Below are positions 29,280-36,950 of a stretch of 64,000 bases of DNA, one piece after another; positions within the stretch are counted from its first letter, which is position 1; the number at the start of each line of letters is the position of its first letter. The translations under genes were made by a program, and so were the position numbers. The notes beneath the pieces were generated by a model. That model made no database searches. It had not been told where the DNA came from and saw only the letters and a list, made by a program, of their open reading frames with translations. Source of the DNA: Azospirillum thiophilum (lineage in GTDB: Bacteria; Pseudomonadota; Alphaproteobacteria; Azospirillales; Azospirillaceae); assembly GCF_001305595.1 (NCBI RefSeq), contig NZ_CP012401.1:2243001-2307000 (forward strand), given 5' to 3'.

Positions 29280-31175
29280 TCAGGCGCGGATGTCCAGTCG
29301 CCCGTTGCCGAGCGTGGCGGTGTAGGCGGCACCGTCGGCCACCTCCTCGTCGCCGCTTCCGCCGACGCCGCGGCCGCGCCGGCCCGACCCTCCCCGTCCG
29401 TCTCCCCGCCCGTCATTGGCGAAGGGGTTGCCTTCGCCGCGCAGGCTGAAGTTCAGGCTGTTGGAGTCCGTCTGCAGTCCAGCGTCTTGCAAGGCCCGTT
29501 CCAAGCCGCGGCTGTCACGCTGCAGGAGTTCCAGGGTCTGCGCCTTTTCCACCGCGACCATTGCGCTGACCCGGCCGTCGGCGCCGATGTCCAGCTTGAT
29601 GTCGATCCGCCCCAGTTCGGCCGGGTGCAGGTTGATGGTGAACTGGTCGATCTCGTCGCCGACATTCTTCTTGATGTGGACGGCCATCTGGTCCTGGACG
29701 CCCAGCGGCATGCCGGCGCTGCCGCGCGACGGGCGCAGGGTCGCCGTGGCATGGGGCTGGTCGATGCCTGCCGCGATGGTGTGGACGCCTTCCATCGCCG
29801 CCAGCGCCGGATGGAGATGCGGCCCGGCCGCGGTGGTGGAGCCGCTGCCGGCCGTGGCGCCGGCCGCACCGACCCCCTCCAATCCGCCTTCCAGCGCGCC
29901 GGCCTCCCGGGCCGCGGCGATCGCCGCTGCAGTCGGGGCGGCCGGGGTGGCGAGCGGGGCCGGCTGCGCGGCCGGCTGGGGGATCGCCTGGGGCTGGGCA
30001 TCGCCGCGCCCGCCGCCATTGGTGCCGCCATTGCCGCTGCCGTCGGAACCGCCCTGCCTGGCGCCGCCGCTCTTTGCCTTGGCGGCGGCGAGCAGGTCGG
30101 CGAAGCGGTCGGGCAGCACCCCGTCCTCGGTCGGCAGGGCTTCGGCCGACGAGCCGTCGGCCTCGGCAGCATCGGCTTCGGCAGTTCCGGCCAGGGCAAT
30201 CCCGGCCTGGGCGGCGACGGCGCCCTGGCCGGCGGCGGTCTGGCCGTCGACCCGGCCGGCGTCGCCAGCCGCGGTCTTGGCGGCCTGGCCGGCGGCGGCC
30301 TGCGCCTGCGCCTGCGCCTGCGCCAGTTGGGCCGCCGGATCGACGGCGCCGCCCGCACCGCCGGCCGCGTCGCCGCCCGGACTCCCGGCATCGGCCGCAT
30401 CTCCGGCCGCGGACTTGGCTCCCGGCATCAGCGCGGCGAGGATCAGGTCGCTGGCCTGGGGGACCGGCGGTTGGGCTGGCGGCTGGGCCGTCTGCTGGGT
30501 CGGCTCGGGTTCGGCCGGTGCCGCGGCCTGTTCCTCGGCGGCACCGTCCTGCTTGGACGGATCGCCGTTCCCGGCCACATTGGCGGCGGCGTCCGCCTCC
30601 TGCTGTCCGGTGCCGTCGGCAGGCGCCGCATCGGCGTCGTCGCCGGCCGCCTTCCCGGCAGCATCCGTGCCGTCGGCGGTTTTTGCCGCGTCGGTTTTTG
30701 CCGGGGCCTTCGCCGGCTTGTCGGTCGCGGCCGGCTTGCGGTCGTCGCGCCGGGCCTGGGCGGTGCGGTCGTCGGTTCCGTCGGCTTGCCGTTTGGTTGC
30801 GTCCGGCATGCGGGCGGCGTCCGCGTCGTCAGCATCGGAACGGGCGGCCTGGAGAGCCCGGTCACGGCCCGGATCGTTGCGTGGCTCGGCCCGCACCGCG
30901 GCCTTGCGCTGCGCGTCGGCTGCGCGGGCCTCGCGTGCGTCCCTGGCGTCGTCGGCGGCGGTGCGGGCTGCATCGCGTGCGGCCGTGCTGCGGGCTGCGG
31001 CTGCGTCGCGGGCTGTGTCCTCGGCCTGTTCGCGCTTGCGCGCGGCGGCGTCGGTCAGCATGCGGTCCATCATCTTGGAGAACTGGTCGCTCTTGGCCGT
31101 CGTCGCCTGGGTCTGCTGGGATTGGGCGAGACCGTCGAACAAGGAAGCGGCGATGTTGTTCGATTGGATGTCCAT
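29280..31175 (-). CDS. fliK: FliK, flagellar hook-length control protein
   Basis: FliK measures hook length and triggers the FlhB specificity switch; its partner flhB is at the other end of this window. It has 631 residues. The N-terminal and middle 500 residues are an Ala/Asp/Arg/Gln-rich disordered ruler (for example AQLAQAQAQAQAAAGQAAKT). The conserved C-terminal domain spans about residues 500-600: LHPAELGRIDIKLDIGADGR, then VSAMVAVEKAQTLELLQRDS and LERALQDAGLQ. The tail is Gly/Arg-rich. The start MDIQSNNIAASLFDGLAQ at 31175 has GAGAGG upstream and gives a normal N-terminus. Confidence 0.93.
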   Translation of the reverse strand: MDIQSNNIAASLFDGLAQSQQTQATTAKSDQFSKMMDRMLTDAAARKREQAEDTARDAAAARSTAARDAARTAADDARDAREARAADAQRKAAVRAEPRNDPGRDRALQAARSDADDADAARMPDATKRQADGTDDRTAQARRDDRKPAATDKPAKAPAKTDAAKTADGTDAAGKAAGDDADAAPADGTGQQEADAAANVAGNGDPSKQDGAAEEQAAAPAEPEPTQQTAQPPAQPPVPQASDLILAALMPGAKSAAGDAADAGSPGGDAAGGAGGAVDPAAQLAQAQAQAQAAAGQAAKTAAGDAGRVDGQTAAGQGAVAAQAGIALAGTAEADAAEADGSSAEALPTEDGVLPDRFADLLAAAKAKSGGARQGGSDGSGNGGTNGGGRGDAQPQAIPQPAAQPAPLATPAAPTAAAIAAAREAGALEGGLEGVGAAGATAGSGSTTAAGPHLHPALAAMEGVHTIAAGIDQPHATATLRPSRGSAGMPLGVQDQMAVHIKKNVGDEIDQFTINLHPAELGRIDIKLDIGADGRVSAMVAVEKAQTLELLQRDSRGLERALQDAGLQTDSNSLNFSLRGEGNPFANDGRGDGRGGSGRRGRGVGGSGDEEVADGAAYTATLGNGRLDIRA

Positions 31176-31229
31176 GGAACGGCCTCTCGGGGACGGCGGA
31201 GCGCACCGACGGCGGTGCGACAGGACCAA

Positions 31230-31245
31230 TGCAACCGGCGGGCCA
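31230..31245 (-). promoter_or_regulatory. Sigma-54 promoter of fliK-flgD
   Basis: On the minus strand the sequence reads TGGCCCG-CCGG-TTGCA. It has the GG-N10-GC spacing and one mismatch to TGGCACG-N4-TTGCA. The -12 element is 55 bp before the fliK start. Confidence 0.75.
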
Positions 31246-31408
31246 ATTCGGGCGTCCATCCTGGCGCCATGCCGGAGCGCCGCCGGGGGGCTCTCCGGCC
31301 CGGGCCGGTCGGCAGTTCCCGCCCCGTCGTGCCGGCCGGACCGGCAAAATCCGCCGGGTTCCCCGGCCTTTCTTGCCGCGCCGTCATGGGCCATGCCGCG
31401 GCGGGCGA

Positions 31409-31442
31409 AGAAAAGGCCGCCCCGATGGTTGGGGGCGGCCTT
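31409..31442 (-). terminator. Terminator of flgI-flgJ-flgN
   Basis: AAGGCCGCCCC pairs with GGGGCGGCCTT, followed on the minus strand by TTCTTCG. It lies about 90 bp after the flgN stop and separates that operon from the fliK promoter. Confidence 0.8.
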
Positions 31443-31486
31443 CCGAAACGGTTCGGCAGTCACGGATGAAGGGGGGCGGCGTCCCG

Positions 31487-31514
31487 GTCCAAGCCTTCAG
31501 GTCCAAGCCTTCAG
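31487..31514. repeat. 14-bp tandem repeat near the flgN stop
   Basis: GTCCAAGCCTTCAG is present twice in direct succession, followed by a degraded third copy (GTCCGGGCCTCCCG). It lies just downstream of flgN. The remaining bases of the 355-bp gap 31176-31530 hold the sigma-54 promoter, the terminator and Pro/Gly-codon-like GC-rich DNA with no gene. Confidence 0.75.
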
Positions 31515-31530
31515 GTCCGGGCCTCCCGGT

Positions 31531-32040
31531 TCAGAGCCGGGTGTTGAGCGCGGCGGAGGTGCGCGGCCCGCTGGGCGGCGGGGAATAGCCGCGGCCGCCG
31601 CCCATATGCGCGGCATAGGCGGTGGACGGGGCTTTCTGCTGGCGGCTGATGACGCCGACGACGGTGTCGACCATGATCTTCTGGGCGGCGCCGCCGACGC
31701 GCAGCGCCTCGGCATTGTCGGCGGTGGCGGCGTAGAGCTTGGCGGTGGCGTCCTTCAGCGTGGTCTTCAGCTCCACCGGCAGGGCTATCAGCCCATCGCG
31801 GTCGACGCGCAGCAGGCGGGAGATTTCCTCGTAGACCAGCGTCATCGGCTGCTTGTCCCGGCCGATCTGGGCCAGCTCCTTGGCCGGGCGGCGGGCGCGG
31901 ACGGCGGCGGCCTCGCGCTCCAGAACGGCGGTCAGGCGCCCCATCAGGTCGACCAGCGCGACCGCGCGTTCCTGCGCGTTCTTCGGCAGGTTGGCGGCGG
32001 GCTTGGCCTGTTGGGGAAAACGGACGTCGACCTTATCCAT
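31531..32040 (-). CDS. flgN: FlgN-like flagellar export chaperone
   Basis: A 169-residue helical protein. ALVDLMGRLTAVLEREAAAV starts a long helix, followed by RARRPAKELAQIGRDKQPMT and YEEISRLLRVDR, as in alphaproteobacterial FlgN, the chaperone for hook-associated proteins FlgK and FlgL. The C-terminal 50 residues are low-complexity Gly/Pro-rich. The gene overlaps flgJ by 8 bp and ends the flgI operon. Sequence conservation in this family is weak, so the call leans on position and helical pattern. Confidence 0.7.
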   Translation of the reverse strand: MDKVDVRFPQQAKPAANLPKNAQERAVALVDLMGRLTAVLEREAAAVRARRPAKELAQIGRDKQPMTLVYEEISRLLRVDRDGLIALPVELKTTLKDATAKLYAATADNAEALRVGGAAQKIMVDTVVGVISRQQKAPSTAYAAHMGGGRGYSPPPSGPRTSAALNTRL

Positions 32041-32404
32041 GGCTGGCCTCCTGGGCGCGAAGAAGCTCTTGGTAAACCTGATTGGCGATGCCGAAGCCGC
32101 CGCGTTGGGTGATCTGCTTGCCGAACTGCTCGATCAGCATCGGCCGGAACATCTCCTCGCCGCGGCCGCCGCCGAAGGTCTCGTCGGTGCCGATGCCTTC
32201 GAACATCGGGCCGAGCATCTGCGACACGAACTGGCTCTCGAATTCTGTGGCCGACTTGCGCAGCTGGGCAAGCTTTGCCGGGTCGACCTTTGCCTCCAGG
32301 TCGGAAATCCTTGCCAGGGTCCGCACGCCATATCCGGCGGCCTGGGCGCGCTCCACCAGCGAGGGCGGGGCCGAAGCGGCGGAAATGGCGGGGCTCATGG
32401 TCAT
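32033..32404 (-). CDS. flgJ: FlgJ-type rod-binding protein (no muramidase domain)
   Basis: This corresponds only to the N-terminal, rod-capping part of FlgJ: 123 residues with LAQLRKSATEFESQFVSQML, GPMFEGIGTDETFGGGRGEE and the end block GGFGIANQVYQELL. Alphaproteobacteria commonly lack the fused peptidoglycan hydrolase domain, so the short length is normal. The start overlaps the flgI stop (TGATG), indicating translational coupling. ATG codons at 32404 and 32398 are both possible. Confidence 0.88.
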   Translation of the reverse strand: MTMSPAISAASAPPSLVERAQAAGYGVRTLARISDLEAKVDPAKLAQLRKSATEFESQFVSQMLGPMFEGIGTDETFGGGRGEEMFRPMLIEQFGKQITQRGGFGIANQVYQELLRAQEASHG

Positions 32405-33549
32405 CAGATCACCTCGATCTCGGCTTGCAGGGCTCCGGCGGCCTTGATCGACTGGAGAATGGCGATCATGTCCCGCGGTCCCACTCCAAGCGCATTCAAG
32501 GATTGTACCAACTCCTGCAGCGTCACCCCGGCATTCATCACGGCGAGGCGGTTGTTGGACTGCTCGTCGACCTGGATGTCGGTGCGCGGCACCACCGCGG
32601 TCTGGCCCTGGCTGAAGGGGCCTGGCTGGCTGACCTGCGGCGTCTCGGTGATGCGGATGGTCAGGTTGCCCTGGGCGATGGCGACGGTGGAGATGCGGAC
32701 ATTCTCGCCCATCACGATGACCCCGGACTTCTCGTCCACCACCACGCGGGCGACCTGGTCGGGGGTGATGCGCAGCTGTTCGATCTCCGTCACCAGCCCG
32801 ACGATGTCCCCGCGGCGCGCGTCCGGCACGTTCAGCAGCACCGACGCCGGGTCAGTGGCCTGGGCACGGTTGCCGCGCAGCTGGATGTTGATGGCGGTCG
32901 CCACCCGCTGGGCGGTGGTGAAGTCGGGGTTGCGCAAGGAAAGCCGCAGCACCGGCAGCTCGGCCAGCGAGAACTGGATCTCGCGCTCGACGATGGCGCC
33001 GGAGGAGATGCGGCCGGCGGTCGGCACGCCGCGGGTCACGCTGGCGCCCTGGCCCTGGGCGGAGAATCCCGACACCGCGATCGGCCCCTGGGCGACGGCA
33101 TAGACCTCGCCGTCGGCGCCCATCATCGGGGTGACCAGCAGGGTGCCGCCGAGCAGGCTCTTGGCATCGCCCATCGCCGACACGGTGACGTCGATCCGCG
33201 TTCCCTGCGCCGCATAGGCGTTCAGGGTCGCCGTCACCATCACCGCCGCCACGTTCTTGGTGCGCATGTTGGTGCCGCGGGTGTTGACGCCCATCCGTTC
33301 CAGCATGCCGGTCAGGCTCTGTTCGGTGAAGGGCGAGTTGTTCAGGCTGTCGCCGGTGCCGTTGAGGCCCACCACCAGCCCGTAGCCGATCAGCATGTTG
33401 TCGCGCACGCCCTCCACATCGACGATGTCCTTGATACGGGCGGACGCGGCCTCGGCCGGTGCCGCCCCCGCGAGGGAAAGCGCCAGCAGGGCGGACAGCA
33501 GCGAGACAAGGACGCGGCGGCCGGCAAGGCGAAGGGCGGTGGGGGTCAT
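32404..33549 (-). CDS. flgI: FlgI, flagellar P-ring protein
   Basis: FlgI forms the periplasmic P-ring around the rod. It has 381 residues. A Sec signal peptide (VLVSLLSALLALSLAGAAPA, cleavage near AEA) precedes ASARIKDIVDVEGVRDNMLI and GYGLVVGLNGTGDSLNNSPF. Later blocks are NVAAVMVTATLNAYAAQGTR and GTLLVTPMMGADGEVYAVAQ. It is first in flgI-flgJ-flgN, divergent from fliX with a sigma-54-like promoter between. Confidence 0.97.
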   Translation of the reverse strand: MTPTALRLAGRRVLVSLLSALLALSLAGAAPAEAASARIKDIVDVEGVRDNMLIGYGLVVGLNGTGDSLNNSPFTEQSLTGMLERMGVNTRGTNMRTKNVAAVMVTATLNAYAAQGTRIDVTVSAMGDAKSLLGGTLLVTPMMGADGEVYAVAQGPIAVSGFSAQGQGASVTRGVPTAGRISSGAIVEREIQFSLAELPVLRLSLRNPDFTTAQRVATAINIQLRGNRAQATDPASVLLNVPDARRGDIVGLVTEIEQLRITPDQVARVVVDEKSGVIVMGENVRISTVAIAQGNLTIRITETPQVSQPGPFSQGQTAVVPRTDIQVDEQSNNRLAVMNAGVTLQELVQSLNALGVGPRDMIAILQSIKAAGALQAEIEVI

Positions 33550-33583
33550 GACGCGGGCACTCCTGAACTCGTGCCCATCCCTA

Positions 33584-33599
33584 TACAAACGCCGTGCCA
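33584..33599 (-). promoter_or_regulatory. Sigma-54-like promoter of flgI
   Basis: The minus strand reads TGGCACG-GCGT-TTGTA. It matches TGGCACG-N4-TTGCA except that the -12 GC is GT. It lies 35-50 bp before flgI in the flgI/fliX divergent region. Confidence 0.55.
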
Positions 33600-33779
33600 G
33601 TGGCTGTGGATGGCGGCTTTCCGCCCTTGCCCTGAAAAACGCCCGCAATATGGCGCCTTTCGGTCACAGCCGGTCGGCAATTTTTGCCCGATTGCGGCAA
33701 GCCTTGACCGGATGTTAAGGTTGATCCATCTACAGTGCGCGCGTTTACGCATCCTTTACTGCAAACGGTTGCACGGATC

Positions 33780-34205
33780 ATGAAAGTCGAAGGCACCGGA
33801 AACATACGCGGCAGCGGTTCGGTCCGCCGCACCGGCAAGGCCGAAGGCTCGTCCGGCGCCGCGTTCTCCAAGCAGCTGGTGGGAGACTCCGGCTCCGCCC
33901 ACGGCGTCAGCGGCACCGCCGCCACCGGCGGGGTTTCCGGTGTGCTGGCCGTGCAGGAGGTCGATGCGACCGACGACGCCACCGCGCGGGCGTCGCGCGG
34001 CAAGATGCGGGCGGAGGAGATGCTGGACCGGCTGGAGGAAATCCAGCACGGCCTGCTGTCCGGCACGCTGTCGGTGCAGAAGCTGACCGATCTGGCCAAG
34101 GTCATCCAGACCCGCCGCGCCCAGGTGGACGACCCCAACCTCGCCGAGATCCTAGACGAGATCGACCTGCGCGCGCAGGTGGAGCTTGCGAAGCTCACCT
34201 CCTGA
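33780..34205 (+). CDS. fliX: FliX, flagellar assembly regulator
   Basis: FliX couples early basal-body assembly to the sigma-54 activator FlbD in alphaproteobacteria. The 141-residue protein has a Gly/Ser-rich N-terminal half beginning MKVEGTGNIRGSGSVRRTGK. The conserved helical C-terminal part is RAEEMLDRLEEIQHGLLSGT, then LSVQKLTDLAKVIQTRRAQV and LAEILDEIDLRAQVELAKL. The ATG at 33780 was chosen for the typical MKVEG start. It is divergent from flgI, as in Caulobacter. The three sigma-54-like promoters here are the sort of target it would influence. Confidence 0.92.
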   Translation: MKVEGTGNIRGSGSVRRTGKAEGSSGAAFSKQLVGDSGSAHGVSGTAATGGVSGVLAVQEVDATDDATARASRGKMRAEEMLDRLEEIQHGLLSGTLSVQKLTDLAKVIQTRRAQVDDPNLAEILDEIDLRAQVELAKLTS

Positions 34206-34406
34206 CCGCCGGGCGGCCGCAATGCCGTCAGGCGCGCCGCCAAGCGCGCGGCGGTTGCGGCGGCGGATTTGCCGCGGTCACAAATCTTTTTTATTCCAAG
34301 GGCTTGTTCGGTCGTTCCGGGGGCGAACCATAGGGTTGCGGTCCCGACCTTGCATCCCTATACTCCGCGCCGCCCGGATCACCCCTTTTTCGCTGGATGC
34401 TTTCGG

Positions 34407-34826
34407 ATGACGTCGCCGCTTCTGCCCCAGAACTATTCCCCGTCGGAAGACGAGGAGTTCATGAACCCGATCATGCGGGAGTATTTCCGCCAGAAGCTGC
34501 TGCGCTGGCGCGCGGAACTTCTCGCGGAATCCACCGGCACGCTGAACAGCCTCCAGGAAGGCGGTATCCAGGAACCGGATATCGCCGACCGCGCCTCGGC
34601 CGAGACCGACCGCGCGCTGGAACTGCGCACCCGTGACCGCGAACGCAAGCTGATCTCCAAGATCGATGCGGCGCTGGAGCGTCTCGTCGACGGTAGCTTC
34701 GGCTATTGCGAGGAGACCGGCGACCCGATCTCCGTCCGCCGGCTGGACGCCCGCCCGATCGCGACGCTGAGCCTGGAGGCCCAGGAGCGTCACGAGCGGA
34801 TGGAACGCACCCAGCGCGACGACTGA
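34407..34826 (+). CDS. dksA: DksA family protein with cysteine-depleted finger
   Basis: DksA binds the RNA polymerase secondary channel and potentiates ppGpp. The 139-residue protein has the coiled-coil arm (MREYFRQKLLRWRAELLAES; DRASAETDRALELRTRDRER) and the globular end GSFGYCEETGDPISVRRLDA. Only one of the four zinc-binding cysteines of classical DksA remains, as in several alphaproteobacterial DksA proteins. The closing block RPIATLSLEAQERHERMER is intact. It lies 200 bp after fliX on the same strand. Confidence 0.93.
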   Translation: MTSPLLPQNYSPSEDEEFMNPIMREYFRQKLLRWRAELLAESTGTLNSLQEGGIQEPDIADRASAETDRALELRTRDRERKLISKIDAALERLVDGSFGYCEETGDPISVRRLDARPIATLSLEAQERHERMERTQRDD

Positions 34827-35084
34827 GGCCGCGCCCGGCCGGGCGCGGTCCTGCCATGCCGACCCGATCCCCCGATATCCATCGTCGGGGGGAAAGGGGT
34901 TGTGCGTTCACGGTCGACGGCATCGACAGGGCAGGCGGCCGGCAGGGCTCCCTCCCGCCGCCTTGTATTCCGGCCAAATCCCACCGAATCACAGGTTTGA
35001 TCACAGGCTTGCCACGGGGCGATTGTCCGGTCCCTAATCCAATCCGGTCCGGCAGGACGATTGGCGGAACGGGAGCAGGCGCCG

Positions 35085-36632
35085 GTGCGCATTCACATCA
35101 TCAACCCGGCGGCGGATTTCCCCAGCTATCACACCGCCGACGTCTTCGCGGCCTGGGGGCTGGGCGGGCGCACCAGTGTGGCCGACCTGTCGACCGCGAC
35201 GCTGGCCGCCTTCGTCCCGGCGGGCTGGGACATCCGTCTGACCGACGAGGCGCTGACCCCGCTGCCGGAGCATCCCGCGGCCGGTGATGGCGGCGGTGAT
35301 GCCGACATCGTCGCCATCACCGGCAAGGTGTCGCAGCGCAACCGTATGCTGCAGCTGGCCGACCGTTACCGCGCGCTGGGGCGGCGCGTGGTGATCGGCG
35401 GCTCCTATGCCTCGCTCAGCCCCGACGACGTGCGGCCCCATGCCGACGTGCTGGTGACCGGCGAGATCGAGGACATCGCCGAGGAGCTGTTCGCCGATCT
35501 CTCCGCCGGGCGTCCGCGCGACCGCTACGAGGGGACGCGGCCCGACCTGCGGCGGTCGCCGGTGCCGCGCTGGGATCTCTATCCCAACGATCGCGCCAAT
35601 CTGGGCGCCATCCAGACCTCGCGCGGCTGTCCGTTCCAATGCGATTTCTGCGACGTCATCCAGTATCTCGGCCGCAAGCAGCGCCACAAGGATCCGGAAC
35701 AGGTGGTTGCCGAGCTGGAGGTGCTATACCGCCACGGCTACCGCCGGGTCTTCCTGGCCGACGACAACTTCACCGTCTACCGCAACCGCGCGCATGACAT
35801 GCTGGCGGCGCTGCGCCGCTGGAACGAGGCGCATGCCGACGCGCCGGTGCGCTTCATGACCCAGGTGTCGATCGATCTGGCCCGCGATGCCGACCTGATG
35901 GCAGCCTGCAAGGCGGCCGGGCTGGACAGCGTCTTCATCGGCATCGAGACCATCAACGAGGACAGCCTGCGCCAGGCCGGCAAGCGCCAGAACCTGTACC
36001 AGTCGACCGCCGACTCGCTGGCCGCCATCCTGTCGCAGGGCATCGCGGTGTCGGGCGGCATCATCGTCGGCTTCGACGCCGACGGGCCGGACATCTTCGA
36101 GCGGTTGGCCGGCTTCATCCACGATCAGGCGGTTCCGGTGCTGTCGGTTGGCGCCCTGGTGGCGCCGCCGGGAACGCCGCTGCATGACCGGCTGGCGGCG
36201 GAAGGGCGGCTGACCGGCGCCGACTGGCAGAGCGCGGCCAGCCCCTTCACCACCAATATCCGCCCGGCGCGGATGAGCCGGCGGCAACTGCTCGACGGGC
36301 TGTCGCGGCTGTGCGACGACATCTACAGCCCGGCCGCCTACAGCCGGCGGATCGCCAATTTCCTCTCCGCCTATGGTGGAGGGGGGGCGGCTTCCGCTCC
36401 GGTGCCGCATCCCGTGCCGTTGCCGCCCCTGCTGCGCAGCGTGCTGAAACGCCTGTCGGGACTGGGTGCGGCGGAAAAGCGGATGATCCTTGGCGCCCTG
36501 TCCGCCGCGCAGTGGCGTCCCGACGCCCAGGCGGAGGTGGTGGAGGCGCTGGTCCGCTACGCCCAGATCCGCCACATGCTGAGTGCCGCCGCCGGCCAGC
36601 CTGCAGCCGATCCGCTCGCCGCCACCGGATGA
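35085..36632 (+). CDS. B12-binding radical SAM protein
   Basis: A 515-residue enzyme. The N-terminal cobalamin-binding Rossmann part runs to about residue 140 (ADIVAITGKVSQRNRMLQLA; VVIGGSYASLSPDDVRPHAD). The radical SAM domain carries the 4Fe-4S motif CPFQCDFCD after QTSRG, then FLADDNFTVYRNRAHDML and DSVFIGIETINEDSLRQAGK. A C-terminal helical extension (DUF4070-like region) follows. Substrate unknown; relatives include methyltransferases and hopanoid or tetrapyrrole modifiers. I prefer the GTG at 35085 (GGAG nine bases upstream; MRIHIINPAAD start) over a TTG at 35061. No obvious pathway partner is adjacent. Confidence 0.88.
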   Translation: MRIHIINPAADFPSYHTADVFAAWGLGGRTSVADLSTATLAAFVPAGWDIRLTDEALTPLPEHPAAGDGGGDADIVAITGKVSQRNRMLQLADRYRALGRRVVIGGSYASLSPDDVRPHADVLVTGEIEDIAEELFADLSAGRPRDRYEGTRPDLRRSPVPRWDLYPNDRANLGAIQTSRGCPFQCDFCDVIQYLGRKQRHKDPEQVVAELEVLYRHGYRRVFLADDNFTVYRNRAHDMLAALRRWNEAHADAPVRFMTQVSIDLARDADLMAACKAAGLDSVFIGIETINEDSLRQAGKRQNLYQSTADSLAAILSQGIAVSGGIIVGFDADGPDIFERLAGFIHDQAVPVLSVGALVAPPGTPLHDRLAAEGRLTGADWQSAASPFTTNIRPARMSRRQLLDGLSRLCDDIYSPAAYSRRIANFLSAYGGGGAASAPVPHPVPLPPLLRSVLKRLSGLGAAEKRMILGALSAAQWRPDAQAEVVEALVRYAQIRHMLSAAAGQPAADPLAATG

Positions 36633-36722
36633 GGCCGGGCGGCCGGAGCGGAGATGGAGCGGAACCATTGCCTTCCCCCGGGGGTTCCGGTTTGCGGTTC
36701 CAAAACTCCCGGAGGAAAAGCC

Positions 36723-36950
36723 ATGGACAACGAGACCTTCAACCTCGACCTGCGCAAGTTCCTGAAGCAGGTCGGCGTCACCTCGCAGCGCGAGATCGAG
36801 CTGGCTGTCGGCCGCGCCCTCGCTTCAGGCCGGTTGGACGGGGTCGGGTCGCTGCCGGTCCGCATGGTCCTGACCGTCGACGGCATCGGCCTGACCCACG
36901 AGGTTACCGGCGACCTGTCGCTGGAGCGGGAGAGCGGTCAGCCGGGATGA
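36723..36950 (+). CDS. DUF6494 family small protein
   Basis: A 75-residue cytoplasmic protein with the family pattern MDNETFNLDLRKFLKQVGVT, then SQREIELAVGRALASGRLDG and a two-strand end (VRMVLTVDGIGLTHEVTGDL). No function is known. The ATG has CCCGGAGGAAAAGCC upstream, a very good ribosome site. Its last 13 bp overlap the 3' end of the convergent ATP-grasp gene, an unusual tail-to-tail overlap. Confidence 0.85.
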   Translation: MDNETFNLDLRKFLKQVGVTSQREIELAVGRALASGRLDGVGSLPVRMVLTVDGIGLTHEVTGDLSLERESGQPG

